A program made the position numbers and the translations under genes. From Sediminibacillus terrae (GTDB lineage Bacteria; Bacillota; Bacilli; Bacillales; Amphibacillaceae): DNA of 64,000 nucleotides. Shown here one piece after another: positions 25,837 through 35,341 of the stretch (positions within the stretch are counted from its first letter, which is position 1; the number at the start of each line of letters is the position of its first letter). The notes below the pieces were generated by a model. It searched no databases. It was not told where the DNA came from and saw only the letters and a list, made by a program, of their open reading frames with translations. Location: assembly GCF_009602435.1 (NCBI RefSeq), contig NZ_VZDQ01000023.1, positions 124,001 to 188,000 on the forward strand, read 5' to 3'.

Positions 25837-25929
25837 GCGTTTACCATCCCTTAAGACATAATTTTCTGAAAAATGCAAGCGATAAACTTTTGGAAATAAA
25901 AAAATATCGGCATTATTTGTAAAATTATG

Positions 25930-25958
25930 TTGAAAAGTGAAAATTGACACAGTATACT
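25930..25958 (+). promoter_or_regulatory. Predicted SigA promoter for the riboswitch transcript
   Basis: TTGAAA (25930-25935) and TATACT (25953-25958) are separated by 17 bases. Transcription would begin near 25965, about 20 bases before the aptamer. Confidence 0.6.
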
Positions 25959-25984
25959 AACTAAAGAACTACATACGAGAGTGA

Positions 25985-26096
25985 TAAACTTCTGAAAAAG
26001 GCAAACTAGCCGAAAGGTTAGGACGCAAAGCCCAGGGTCTAAGGTTAAGCGATGAGTCATTTTACTCATAAGCGACTAGGATCGCCTGGCTGCCAC
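25985..26096 (+). ncRNA. Cyclic di-GMP-I (GEMM) riboswitch
   Basis: The conserved core is clear: AAAGGCAAAC, hairpin CTAGCC-GAAA-GGTTAG with its GNRA tetraloop, GGACGCAAAGCCC, then GGGTCTAA, a long P3 helix ending ATCGCCTGGC, and the closing GGCTGCC. This is the GEMM-I consensus that binds cyclic di-GMP. An intrinsic terminator lies 33 bases downstream, before the LuxR-type gene and a chemoreceptor gene, so the aptamer is expected to control their transcription. Whether ligand turns expression on or off is not predictable by eye. Confidence 0.92.
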
Positions 26097-26128
26097 ACAC
26101 TTGATTTAGTTGAGAATCAAGCTATGTC

Positions 26129-26161
26129 TGGCTGTTCCTGATTAGGAAGAGCCATTTTTTT
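26129..26161 (+). terminator. Riboswitch expression-platform terminator
   Basis: TGGCT-G-TTCCT pairs with AGGAA-G-AGCCA around GATT, followed by seven T, placed between the aptamer and the first gene. Confidence 0.85.
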
Positions 26162-26229
26162 GGGATTTTTCGTAAAAAGAGGTGGTTTAATACTTTTTGT
26201 AGTAACCGAGTGTTTGATTTTTACAGGGG

Positions 26230-26271
26230 ATGAAAGAAATTATGGGGAATACGATGGAAAGATTGGTGTGA
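26230..26271 (+). CDS. Possible 13-residue leader peptide before the LuxR-type gene
   Basis: ATG 26230 begins a 13-codon frame (MKEIMGNTMERLV) that ends with TGA one base before the TTG start of the next gene. Its own ribosome site is weak (ACAGGGG directly adjacent). Termination-reinitiation could supply translation of the downstream TTG, which has only GGTGTGAG. It may also be chance. Confidence 0.3.
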   Translation: MKEIMGNTMERLV

Positions 26272-26272
26272 G

Positions 26273-26914
26273 TTGGAATTGAATATTATTGTGGTGAAAA
26301 ATCGTTGTCTATTAAGAGATGGTATCATCAATGTCTTGATGAATAAGTATCCATCTCATTCAGTCAAAGCGGTTTCTTATAGTGAATGTCGTTCTCTTAT
26401 GCAGGGTGGGGAACCTGTAGACTTATTGATCGTCGATATCGACACAGACAGTCATTCCGTCATGGAAATGATAGAATGGCAGCAACAAAAGGGAGAAAAG
26501 GTAATTGTCTGGACTGCGAACCCTGACATTTCCAGGCTTAACGACTGGTTTCAAAAAGGTTTGGACGGCTATTTTTTCAACGGCATGCAGCCGGAGGAAT
26601 TGTCGAATGGTGTTGACTGTGTATTGGATGGCAATGTGTATGTACATCCCAAGCTCTCGACGGTTTTATTGCAGGATTACTTGAAAATTTCGAACAAGGT
26701 TGCAGAACAGCCAGTCGGAATTCTGACAGAGCGAGAATGGAATGTACTGGAGTTGCTGACAAAAGGCTTTAGCAATGACAAAATTGCCAAATTCTTATTT
26801 ATCACAGAGAAAACAGTTAAAAATCATGTGAGTTCTATCTTTAGAAAATTGGGAGTGCCAGACCGGACGAATGCTGTTTTGTATGCATTGCGGCAACGGT
26901 GGTTCTACTTATAG
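26273..26914 (+). CDS. LuxR-type regulator with degenerate receiver domain
   Basis: This 213-residue protein has the NarL/FixJ layout: receiver (1-125) and LuxR helix-turn-helix (LTEREWNVLELLTKGFSNDKIAKFLF..KTVKNHVSSIFRKLGV, 150-195). In the receiver the phospho-acceptor D55 is kept but the acid pair reads K9-N10 and the essential Lys is N103. Standard phosphorylation is therefore unlikely and no kinase gene is near. The start is TTG 26273 with a weak ribosome site, possibly coupled to a short upstream frame. It lies behind the c-di-GMP riboswitch and before a chemoreceptor, suggesting a role in motility, surface or matrix control. Confidence 0.85.
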   Translation: MELNIIVVKNRCLLRDGIINVLMNKYPSHSVKAVSYSECRSLMQGGEPVDLLIVDIDTDSHSVMEMIEWQQQKGEKVIVWTANPDISRLNDWFQKGLDGYFFNGMQPEELSNGVDCVLDGNVYVHPKLSTVLLQDYLKISNKVAEQPVGILTEREWNVLELLTKGFSNDKIAKFLFITEKTVKNHVSSIFRKLGVPDRTNAVLYALRQRWFYL

Positions 26915-26998
26915 AGAAGGTCGATCGAAAGGGAAGTCTTACAAAATACAGCTGCCAGAGATTTTACTGCTGCATGCTACAACGAGGGGTAGAAAAAT

Positions 26999-28723
26999 AT
27001 GCGGAAAAAGATTAAGTTACCCAGCCTGAAGTTTTCGAATCTTAGCATTGGCTGGAAGTATGGGGCCAGTTTAGTTGTTGTTTTTGTTTTGTTCGGTATA
27101 TCTGCCGGTATTGTCACCACGCTGATCAATGGCATCGGTAACAACATCGATGAAGTGGACAGACGAGGGGACCGGGCGATCAAGGTGACGGAAATGGGAT
27201 CCTTGACCAGAGCCAAGTCGGTACGGATCGCCAGCTACTTGAATAACGACGATGCTCGCTACATAGATGAGTATAATGAACGACTGGACCAATTCAATGC
27301 ATTGGAAAGTGAACTGAAAGCGAAAATGGATACGTCCGAACAAAAGGAGTTATTCGCACAGATCCAGGAGAATGACAAGCGGATGAACGATTTATTTTTA
27401 GAAGTGATTGTTCCGGCAGTGGAACAGGACGAAGCCTCATTGCTGGCCAATTTGAAAGTTGAATCAGATCAGCTGCGGTCAGAAACAGTGCAATTATTGG
27501 ACAGCTTGCGCGAAACGGTTATAGCTGACCGTCAGGCGGCCATTAAGGAAGCATCAAATAGTTCTGCCTTGGCTAGAAACGTATTGCTTATCGCGATAGC
27601 TGCTTCTGTGATTCTGGGCGGTTTGCTCGTCTTCTTCATAAGCCGTTCTGTCATCCGTAATTTGAACAAAGTTATTTACGTCAGTGATCAAGTTGCCGAT
27701 GGAAACCTGGCAGTCGATCCAGTAGACTATGCTGGCAAAGATGAAATCGGCCGTCTCGCTGCTTCGATCAACGCAATGGGTTACAGCCTCAAGGAGATGG
27801 TGGAGAAAATCGCCGGAATTTCCGAGACTGTCAGCGGTCAAAGTGAAGAATTGACGCAGTCGGCCAACGAAGTCAAGTCCGGTTCACAGCAGGTGGCCAC
27901 CACCATGCAGGAATTGGCATCAGGATCAGAGTCCCAGGCGAACAGTGCTTCTGAATTGGCTTCTGTAATGGGTGATTTCTCTCAAAAAGTACAGGAGGCG
28001 AATGAAAGAGGTGCCCACATCGATGAAACATCCAGTCATGTCCTCGGTATGACTGAAGACGGAAGTAGTTTGATGGATTCATCAATAGAACAAATGCAAA
28101 AGATTGATGGGATTGTACAGGACGCTGTGAAAAAAGTCCAGGGGCTTGATTCTCAGTCACAGGAAATCTCCAAGCTTGTATCGGTCATTAAAGACATCGC
28201 TGAACAAACCAACTTGCTTGCACTGAATGCAGCGATCGAAGCTGCGCGTGCGGGGGAACATGGAAAAGGCTTCGCTGTCGTTGCCGATGAAGTAAGAAAG
28301 CTTGCAGAACAAGTAGGAGTCTCTGTTACCGACATCACGAACATTGTGAGCAATATCCAAACCGAGTCCAGCAATGTGACAGAATCGCTTCAAGGCGGCT
28401 ATAAAGAGGTTGAACAAGGGACCAGTCAAATTGAGAAAACTGGTAAAACATTTGCCAGTATCCATTCTTCTGTTTCTGAAATGGTGGAAAGTGTCCAAAT
28501 GGTTTCTGGAAACCTGGCAGCCATTGCTGCGAAGAGCCAGGAGATGAATGCCTCGATAGAAGAAATAGCTTCGATTTCTGAAGAAGCCGCTGCAGGGGTA
28601 GAGCAAACGTCGGCATCTTCCCAGCAGACCAGCAGTTCGATGGAGGAAGTCGCCAACAGCTCTGAACAGCTTTCCGGCCTGGCCGAAGAATTGAATGGAT
28701 TAGTAAGACAGTTTCGATTATAG
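26999..28723 (+). CDS. Methyl-accepting chemotaxis protein
   Basis: This 574-residue chemoreceptor has a TM helix at 21-43, an extracytoplasmic four-helix-bundle sensor (44-195), a second TM at about 198-218, HAMP (219-272) and the signalling coiled-coil with the invariant tip [19 protein letters not shown] (about 405-423). Methylation helices flank it. It binds CheW and CheA. It follows the LuxR-type gene by 84 bases without a terminator between, so both are likely under the c-di-GMP riboswitch. The start is ATG 26999 behind GAGGGG. The ligand is unknown. Confidence 0.93.
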   Translation: MRKKIKLPSLKFSNLSIGWKYGASLVVVFVLFGISAGIVTTLINGIGNNIDEVDRRGDRAIKVTEMGSLTRAKSVRIASYLNNDDARYIDEYNERLDQFNALESELKAKMDTSEQKELFAQIQENDKRMNDLFLEVIVPAVEQDEASLLANLKVESDQLRSETVQLLDSLRETVIADRQAAIKEASNSSALARNVLLIAIAASVILGGLLVFFISRSVIRNLNKVIYVSDQVADGNLAVDPVDYAGKDEIGRLAASINAMGYSLKEMVEKIAGISETVSGQSEELTQSANEVKSGSQQVATTMQELASGSESQANSASELASVMGDFSQKVQEANERGAHIDETSSHVLGMTEDGSSLMDSSIEQMQKIDGIVQDAVKKVQGLDSQSQEISKLVSVIKDIAEQTNLLALNAAIEAARAGEHGKGFAVVADEVRKLAEQVGVSVTDITNIVSNIQTESSNVTESLQGGYKEVEQGTSQIEKTGKTFASIHSSVSEMVESVQMVSGNLAAIAAKSQEMNASIEEIASISEEAAAGVEQTSASSQQTSSSMEEVANSSEQLSGLAEELNGLVRQFRL

Positions 28724-28783
28724 CTTTTTTAAATGAGGGAATTCCTTTCCTCAGGTACGTTCCAAAAACATAGTGGCTGAAGG

Positions 28784-28837
28784 AAAACCGGACGATATTC
28801 GACAATGCCGAGCATTCGAATTCGTTCGGTTTTTTGC
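28784..28837 (+). terminator. Intrinsic terminator after chemoreceptor gene
   Basis: AAAACCGGACGA pairs with TCGTTCGGTTTT (one wobble), with a further inner pairing, followed by TT. The stem sequence resembles the palindrome found inside the dispersed repeat at 17713 and 40528. Confidence 0.7.
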
Positions 28838-29229
28838 TTTTATATATAAGATAAGCTTTTTTGACAGACTTCCTTTTATACGGTTGTTTGATGAGTACTA
28901 CCCATCGCTGCTTTTAGATACACTGCTTTCACTTTCTCCAAAAATACAAAAGGCTTAACTTGTCGGTTTTCGAGCCATGCTGTTCCTGTAGAAATCCGTA
29001 TACGCAACAACGTGCATGCCCTTTTACAAAACAGCATGTCAACACGTATTTAGAATGGATGTTTGTATCTGAGTGCAGGCACTCTGTGATTATGAAGGGA
29101 GATTAAAAGCAGCGGAATGTTTCCGGTAATCCCTCCCATGAATGGGAAGTGTGCGAATGACAACTATTGCTAGCGCATATAGCGTTTGGGGGCAAATGGA
29201 GGATCATTTCACCGATCATGTTGCTTTGC
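28838..29229. other. Intergenic region, no gene seen
   Basis: About 390 bases between the chemoreceptor terminator and a converging small gene. No reading frame with a ribosome site or family feature was found. CCTCCCATGAATGGGAAG near 29133 is a small inverted segment. Confidence 0.45.
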
Positions 29230-29412
29230 TTATCCTTTGTCCTCCGCGCTTTGTCCGCTGTTCAGCTGATCTATTTTTCTCTCGATTCGGTCTAACTGTT
29301 TTTGTCGTTTCGCCTGGGAACGGAACACCGAGACGAACAACAGCACAATCAAAACCAAAATCATCAAGTAAACAAACTGTACGAGCACATCTCCCCATAG
29401 TAAATCATTCAT
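29230..29412 (-). CDS. Small single-helix membrane protein, DUF4083-like
   Basis: This 60-residue protein starts at ATG 29412 with GAGGAGG 8 bases upstream. MNDLLWGDVLVQ is followed by one long hydrophobic helix (13-31) and a basic then acidic tail with a short coiled coil (QKQLDRIERKIDQL). The layout matches the DUF4083 group of small Bacillus membrane proteins. It lies 115 bases beyond the GH94 stop with a terminator between, so it is a separate unit. Function is unknown. Confidence 0.65.
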   Translation of the reverse strand: MNDLLWGDVLVQFVYLMILVLIVLLFVSVFRSQAKRQKQLDRIERKIDQLNSGQSAEDKG

Positions 29413-29480
29413 AAAACCGTCCTCCTCTAGTAGATGCTGTTTCCAGTTTACCAGAAATTAACTGACAAAGTAAAAAAAAT

Positions 29481-29519
29481 ACCGGCAACAGGACTGAAAG
29501 GAGTCAGTCTGTTGCCGGT
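29481..29519 (-). terminator. Intrinsic terminator of the GH94-GH3 operon
   Basis: ACCGGCAACAG pairs perfectly with CTGTTGCCGGT, with eight T on the minus strand, 8 bases after the GH94 stop. Confidence 0.9.
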
Positions 29520-29526
29520 AAAATTT

Positions 29527-32500
29527 TTATATATAGATTTCGATGCTGTTTTTATCTGTCTGCAATGTTCTCTCCAGTGCTGCCTTTTTCACAATAAGTC
29601 CACCTTGCCGGTACGGATTGTAAGCTTCTTCCACGGCCATTTTTTCACCATTGACCAGAACCTGTCTTTCTTTTTGGCCAATGTGAAAAACAAATGTGAC
29701 CGGCTTGTTTAAAAAACGGAACGCAAATTCGAGATTGTCCATTGAATCAGGTAGAACCGGATCGATGACAAGGTCGCCCCACTGCTGACGGATTCCTAGC
29801 ACATTGGTGATCAACTGGTTCATATAGATTCCGGGACCGCTTGAATATATCCGCCAGCCGCCTTTCACCGCAACCTCGCCGTTCCGGAGTTTTCCGAAGT
29901 TATCCTGTGCATCATACCGAGTTTTGAATTTGCCGTCGGAGCTGCTGAAGTAAGCATTGCTTTGCCGCAGTTCTGCATTCGGCACGGCTTTCTGGATTTG
30001 TATCGGATTGATGATATCCAAGCCATTCCATGCTTCTTCCGCTTTTCCTAGCTTGGCCATTGCTTCGACAAAACGAATATGGGCATGGACATACTGCAAC
30101 CCGATCTCTCTGCCAAAGTTGGCTGCCTGCTCGGCCCGTTTAAAATGAGTGCTGACCCCGCCGGAATAATTAGCCGGCCGGTTCATCAATCGAACGCCGT
30201 CCGGGAATGACAACTGCTGTTTTATTAACTGATAATGCCGCTCGGCTTGTTCAGGAGTCAGCAGTTCACTAATGATCCCACGCTGCATTGGCAACAGGCG
30301 GTAATCGATTCCTGTTTCGGTATCAGATGGATGCAGCATCATTTGCGGTTTGTCCGGATCCTCCAAGTATAAAAAGCCGGGTATCACATCTGACTGCAGG
30401 ACATAGGTTTGGAAATCTTGTTTGACACCAGCCAACAGTGTTTCCATCTCCTCGACTTGTGGATCTCCAGCCTTTTTCAAGACACTTGTCATACGCTGTA
30501 AAGCCTGGTAGGTCAAGGCCACTGTCCAGCTGCTGACCATATATTGCTTCAACTGCTGATTGGCAGGCTGCAGGGTGTCGTCCCAGTCGCCGTCATCATA
30601 AGCGGACAAATGGGTATCATGTAAAAAGTGTTCCTGTATATAAGCAATCTGTTTTTTGACGTGTTCCAAAATGGTCGCTGTTTCTTCAGTGAAAGCAAAG
30701 TTGTGTCTGTCTGTATAGGGAACCTTCGTTTGAAGGATGGCATAGTCGTTTGTAGCTTCTACATAGTCGCTGATCACTTTAAGCGGCCAGACGATAATAT
30801 CGCCATGGCTATCAGCTTGTTGAACGGTGTTGTATTGATCAAACATGAACCACTGCGGCCAATTTCCACTTTCCTGATATTGGTGAGAATATACCATCTT
30901 GATTATTTCTTTTACTGTTTGTTCGTTTTGGGTGGCCATGAAATACTCTGTCGGCCCCTGACAGACATCGCGCGTACCCCAGGCTGCGCCGCCGTATTGC
31001 TCCAGACCGTGTGGGGTTGAGAAATGGACAAGCATATTATGGGTGTACCACCAGGCGAGTGCGTTGACTTTCTCCAGTGCTTCATTAGAGCCAGAATCAG
31101 TACGTAAATGAAAGTCGTTAAGCAACCCGTGAAAATATTCACGATAACGTTTTATCTCATGTGCAGAAGAACGTTTTTCCGCAGAGTATTTTTCTTTTCT
31201 GAGCCCGCCAGTTATCACGATCGTCCATTCCGAAGCTGGAGCAAGTGTCAGGACGACCAGAGAAGCATCCCCGGTTTTGATGGAATCGGCCAGTTTTTGC
31301 TCGTCACCGAATTCTGCTTCCGCACCAGCAACATGCAGCTGATAATTTAGGGCGGGATAGACAGAAGAACTATCAGCTGATTTGTCCGCCGTGAACGTAA
31401 CGGTTTGATTGTCCACCTCATAATGGAACGGAACTTCGTATTCGTTGTTTTGCATGGTCATTTGGTTGGTTACCAGGTAACGATAAGCTCTCCCGCTTTG
31501 CGATGCTGCTTCCAGTTGAACCTGCTTACTGTCTACAGTAGTAAAATTCGTGATAATAATCGTATCGTTTTCCAATTTGTAATACCAGCGGGCGTAGTTG
31601 AACCCGATTTCGAACAAGGAAGGCATCGTCAGCAGACGATAGCTGCCTTCAAGCTCGATATAAACCCGCTGTCCCGGAGTTTTGGCTATGTTCAGCGGAT
31701 TCCGGGCATTGGTCATCATTTTATTCATGTTGACATTTCCGATTGCCAATTGCGAATTGAAAATGCCATACATATAAGAAGTGGTAGACAAGTTATCGTC
31801 CCGTACGACATGGTTCCCGCCACTCATTAAAATGTGGCCATGCGGCCTTTCGACCATGGTATCCTTGCGTTTGAGGACAATATGCTCATACGTATCGGTG
31901 AAAAAGGAAAGCAAGCCGTTTTGGTCTTTCTCTTCCAATTGCCGATCCGGAAAATAGCGGTCGATTTCCTGTTCTGTCATTTCCAGTGTTTGCAGTGGTT
32001 CACCCAATGAAGTCGATCGAACAACCCGGTCGACAGCCTTCCGTTCAAATCCTTTTTGTTTTTCTGTCGCTTTCCATGCTTGTTCGATTTCTTCCTGGTA
32101 ATCTAATGCAGTCACCGCCTCCGGATGATCCGGTTTGAAAAGGCCGTAAAAAACGAAGCGGTGGCTGCCGTGCAGCGTTACTTGCTTGGATTGCAACGCA
32201 GTATAGGCGAATTCGTATTGATAAATGTCGTTTTGCAGCTCCGGCTTCGTCAATGCCTCCGGTTGATTGGTTGTCTTATAAGAAAGACCGAAGAACTGGA
32301 AACCGTCCGTGGAAAAGCCGGAGGCCCCTTGCAGACAGCCTTGCTGCAGATAAGGAAATCCGTCGCTTTGCGGTTGGTTTTGTCTGGTACATACGACATA
32401 ACCTTTCTGCTCATCATTAAACACTTTATGATCCATGTATTGGGACATATAGGCTTCGTTTGCCCGGACTGCGCCTTTGTCGGCAAGTCCGAGGTCCTGA

Positions 32501-32862
32501 CCATAAATGATGTCTGCCTTTTTACCCTTTCCGTCAAGAGTGATGTCCCAAAACCAACAGTTGTTTTCACCGGGAAGAAAGCGGACTTGATAGTCGATAT
32601 CCTGAAAAGTCCCGCTCCAGACGATTTCTTTTTCGCCAACCTCGATTTTGCTGTTGGATTGCACACCGATCATGGGAACGGAAACGACGGTGCCATCTGG
32701 TTGATGAACCCGCAAATATACATTGTTCAACGCTCCGTCTATCGGATTGGCCAGCCACTGATTGATCAGGGTCTGGTTATGTGTTACTTGAAAAATATCT
32801 CCGCTTTCCATAAAGGAGAAGCTGACTTCTCCTGCTTGGAAGTGGTGAGGTGTGTTAGGCAT
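29527..32862 (-). CDS. 1,2-beta-oligoglucan phosphorylase (GH94)
   Basis: This very large 1111-residue GH94 enzyme has the length of the characterised Listeria innocua 1,2-beta-oligoglucan phosphorylase (about 1113), far longer than cellobiose phosphorylase (about 810). It has an N-terminal beta-sandwich, an (alpha/alpha)6 catalytic barrel with GGAAWGTRDVCQGP near residue 630 and the acid-catalyst motif DGDWDD at 757-762, and a C-terminal beta region. It has no signal peptide, so it acts in the cytoplasm on imported oligosaccharides, releasing glucose 1-phosphate from beta-1,2-glucan chains. Gene order with GH3, binding protein and permeases matches the Listeria locus. The specificity call rests on length and context. 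Confidence 0.88.
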   Translation of the reverse strand: MPNTPHHFQAGEVSFSFMESGDIFQVTHNQTLINQWLANPIDGALNNVYLRVHQPDGTVVSVPMIGVQSNSKIEVGEKEIVWSGTFQDIDYQVRFLPGENNCWFWDITLDGKGKKADIIYGQDLGLADKGAVRANEAYMSQYMDHKVFNDEQKGYVVCTRQNQPQSDGFPYLQQGCLQGASGFSTDGFQFFGLSYKTTNQPEALTKPELQNDIYQYEFAYTALQSKQVTLHGSHRFVFYGLFKPDHPEAVTALDYQEEIEQAWKATEKQKGFERKAVDRVVRSTSLGEPLQTLEMTEQEIDRYFPDRQLEEKDQNGLLSFFTDTYEHIVLKRKDTMVERPHGHILMSGGNHVVRDDNLSTTSYMYGIFNSQLAIGNVNMNKMMTNARNPLNIAKTPGQRVYIELEGSYRLLTMPSLFEIGFNYARWYYKLENDTIIITNFTTVDSKQVQLEAASQSGRAYRYLVTNQMTMQNNEYEVPFHYEVDNQTVTFTADKSADSSSVYPALNYQLHVAGAEAEFGDEQKLADSIKTGDASLVVLTLAPASEWTIVITGGLRKEKYSAEKRSSAHEIKRYREYFHGLLNDFHLRTDSGSNEALEKVNALAWWYTHNMLVHFSTPHGLEQYGGAAWGTRDVCQGPTEYFMATQNEQTVKEIIKMVYSHQYQESGNWPQWFMFDQYNTVQQADSHGDIIVWPLKVISDYVEATNDYAILQTKVPYTDRHNFAFTEETATILEHVKKQIAYIQEHFLHDTHLSAYDDGDWDDTLQPANQQLKQYMVSSWTVALTYQALQRMTSVLKKAGDPQVEEMETLLAGVKQDFQTYVLQSDVIPGFLYLEDPDKPQMMLHPSDTETGIDYRLLPMQRGIISELLTPEQAERHYQLIKQQLSFPDGVRLMNRPANYSGGVSTHFKRAEQAANFGREIGLQYVHAHIRFVEAMAKLGKAEEAWNGLDIINPIQIQKAVPNAELRQSNAYFSSSDGKFKTRYDAQDNFGKLRNGEVAVKGGWRIYSSGPGIYMNQLITNVLGIRQQWGDLVIDPVLPDSMDNLEFAFRFLNKPVTFVFHIGQKERQVLVNGEKMAVEEAYNPYRQGGLIVKKAALERTLQTDKNSIEIYI

Positions 32863-32880
32863 GAAATTTCTCCTCCTGCA

Positions 32881-35046
32881 TTAACGTGATAAATGGAATG
32901 ATTCCGCAAGGCATTCCTTGCTGTTCGTTCCTACATAAACCGTGAATTTACCAGAATCACTCTTGAATTCCAGATCGGCATGATGGTAGCGAAGCTGTTC
33001 TTCTGTCAGCAAGAATTGTACCTCCCGGCTTTCTCCGGGTTCCAGTTTGATTCGCTGGAATCCTTTCAACTCTTTTAAAGGCCTTACTACTTCGCCGACG
33101 TGATCCTGTGTGTATAATTGCACGATTTCTTCTCCTGGTGTCTGGCCGGAGTTTGTGACAGTCACAGCGACGGTCAACTCCTGTCCTGCTGTCAGTGATT
33201 CTGCGTTAAGAGCCAAATCGTCATAGGTGAAGGTCGTATAGCTCAAGCCGAAGCCGAATGGATACATTGGGTCATTCGGACTATCTAGATATTGGGATAC
33301 ATAGCGTTCTTGGGCATCAGGGGCATCTTTCGGGCGCCCGGTATTGAAATGATTATAATACACTGGTACTTGCCCCACGGAATGTGGGAATGACATCGTC
33401 AACTTTCCTGATGGATTGATGTCGCCATACAGCAGGTCTGCGATGGCATTCCCGCCCTCTGTACCTGGCTGCCATGCTTCGAGCACTGCGTCGGCCTGGT
33501 CTGCAACTCCGTGTAAGTCCAGCGGACGTCCATTGAACAGGACAGCGACCGTCGGCTTGTTCAGCTGTTTAACAGCCTTGATCAGATCGAGTTGGGCCTG
33601 AGGCAGTTGAATATTGGAACGTGATCCAGCTTCTCCACTCATCTCCGAGCTCTCTCCCAATGCCAGTACAACGATATCAGCCGTCTTGGCGGTTTCAATG
33701 GCTTCTGCCAGCTGTGCCTCTGATGCCGATTCGATGTCACATCCCTGGGCCGTTCGCAAGTTGTCTGTGCCGATTTTCGTCTTTATCCCTTCGCTTAAGG
33801 AAACGGCTTCTTCCCGTGAACCCCTCCAAGACCATTGGCCAAGAATATCCCCGCTTTCGGCCATCGGGCCGATCAAAGCGATTTGCTGCTGTTTTTGTAG
33901 TGGAAGGACATGGTCGTTTTTCAGCAGTACAGCTGATTTGGCGGCAAGTTCCCGGGCAGCTTGCCGGTGTTCATCCGACATGATGAGGCTTTTTTCTTTC
34001 GCTTCATCTGCCCCGCGGTAAGGATTTTCAAACAAACCGAGCTTCTTCTTCAACTGCAGGATACGCAGGACTGCTTCGTCAAGCAACGCTTCATCGACCG
34101 TACCAGCTTCTATTAAGTCGCGAAGATGATCCACATAGCAGGTGGTCATCATTTCGATATCCAAACCGGCTTTAATAGCTTTTAAGGCTGCTTCCTTGCC
34201 ATCTTCGGCAACTCCGTGCGGTATCATCTCCTTGACTGCTCCCCAGTCGGAAATCAGAACCCCATCGAAATTCCATTCATCGCGCAAAAGGTCCCGCATT
34301 AATTTTTGATTGCCGGTAGCAGGAATGCCGTCGACGGTGTTGAAAGCCGTCATCACCATCTCGCTGCCTGCGTCCAGTGCTGCTTTGTAAGCTGGCAAAT
34401 AGGTTTCCCGCAGTTCCCGTTCCGACATGTTCACCGTATTGTAGTCACGCCCGCCTTCCGGTGCCCCGTAAGCAGCGAAGTGTTTTACGCAGGCGGCGAC
34501 CCGGTTTATATCGTGGGTGAGATCTTTTCCTTGAAAACCCCGGACTTGGGCTTTTGCGAATTCGCTATTCAGATAAGGATCTTCTCCGGTTGATTCCATT
34601 ACCCGTCCCCACCTGGGATCGCGAACCAAATCGACCATTGGAGCAAAGGTAACGTGGACACCTGAGACAGCTGCTTCTTTGGCTGCGATTTCTGCGCTTT
34701 TTTCCGCTAGCTGTAAATCCCATGAGCATCCGATTGCCAATGACACTGGGAAAATGGTTTTATAGCCGTGAATGATATCAGACATAAACAACAACGGTAT
34801 ACCGAGGCGGTTTTCCTGCAAGTGCTGCTTCTGGATTGCTTTGATTTCTTTAGCGCCCGAAGCGCCTAGAACAGAACCGGCATTCTTGACGACGGATTCG
34901 TCGATTCCCATTTCTTCCATTGGACCGGTGATTTCCCCTTTAGCGGAACTCCCTTTGAAAAAAGGTGCGGCCAACTGCATGAGTTGAGCGATCTTCTCAT
35001 CAATCGTCATTTCTTTTAATAGCCGATCGAGTGATTGTTCTGACAT
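32881..35046 (-). CDS. GH3 beta-glucosidase, probably acting on sophorose and beta-1,2-glucan oligosaccharides
   Basis: This 721-residue GH3 enzyme has the nucleophile Asp267 in DGVLISDWGA, the KHFAAYGAPEGGRDYN segment (188-203), PRWGRVMESTGEDPYL (144-159), the (alpha/beta)6 domain, and a C-terminal fibronectin-III-like domain. It lacks a signal peptide, unlike periplasmic BglX, and so is cytoplasmic. It is 18 bases upstream of the GH94 gene in the same operon. In Listeria the equivalent enzyme prefers sophorose and cooperates with the phosphorylase by degrading the short remaining chains. Operators GAAACGTTTC lie before its start. Confidence 0.9.
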   Translation of the reverse strand: MSEQSLDRLLKEMTIDEKIAQLMQLAAPFFKGSSAKGEITGPMEEMGIDESVVKNAGSVLGASGAKEIKAIQKQHLQENRLGIPLLFMSDIIHGYKTIFPVSLAIGCSWDLQLAEKSAEIAAKEAAVSGVHVTFAPMVDLVRDPRWGRVMESTGEDPYLNSEFAKAQVRGFQGKDLTHDINRVAACVKHFAAYGAPEGGRDYNTVNMSERELRETYLPAYKAALDAGSEMVMTAFNTVDGIPATGNQKLMRDLLRDEWNFDGVLISDWGAVKEMIPHGVAEDGKEAALKAIKAGLDIEMMTTCYVDHLRDLIEAGTVDEALLDEAVLRILQLKKKLGLFENPYRGADEAKEKSLIMSDEHRQAARELAAKSAVLLKNDHVLPLQKQQQIALIGPMAESGDILGQWSWRGSREEAVSLSEGIKTKIGTDNLRTAQGCDIESASEAQLAEAIETAKTADIVVLALGESSEMSGEAGSRSNIQLPQAQLDLIKAVKQLNKPTVAVLFNGRPLDLHGVADQADAVLEAWQPGTEGGNAIADLLYGDINPSGKLTMSFPHSVGQVPVYYNHFNTGRPKDAPDAQERYVSQYLDSPNDPMYPFGFGLSYTTFTYDDLALNAESLTAGQELTVAVTVTNSGQTPGEEIVQLYTQDHVGEVVRPLKELKGFQRIKLEPGESREVQFLLTEEQLRYHHADLEFKSDSGKFTVYVGTNSKECLAESFHLSR

Positions 35047-35341
35047 ATGGTTACCTCCTGTGTCAATACGTGATATTGTGCTAGTACGTTCTATTCCAAT
35101 GTATAAATTGGAATCGATTTCACTGACTACTATATGCTATTTATAGAAACGTTTCAATAGAAAAGCACAAAATAATTTATTATAAAAACAAACCATACTA
35201 TTATTAAATATGTTGTTTTAGGAGGATTTTTCAAGAAATTTATCAAAAATGAAAAATAATAGTTGAAACCGATTTCAGTTAGATTTATAATACGGTTATC
35301 GAAACGTTTCAATTAACAAAGAAAAAAGGAGTGGAGAGGCA
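35047..35341. promoter_or_regulatory. Divergent promoter region of the beta-1,2-glucan locus
   Basis: This AT-rich 295-base region separates the GH3-GH94 operon from the transporter operon. It holds two perfect GAAACGTTTC palindromes (35146-35155 and 35301-35310) and a weaker GAAACCGATTTC (35265-35276), all typical LacI/CcpA-type sites. They are well placed for control of both directions by the LacI gene at the end of the cluster. Confidence 0.75.

Noticed and set aside
32125-32889. 254-residue forward frame
   Set aside because: It is the antisense shadow of the GH94 gene.
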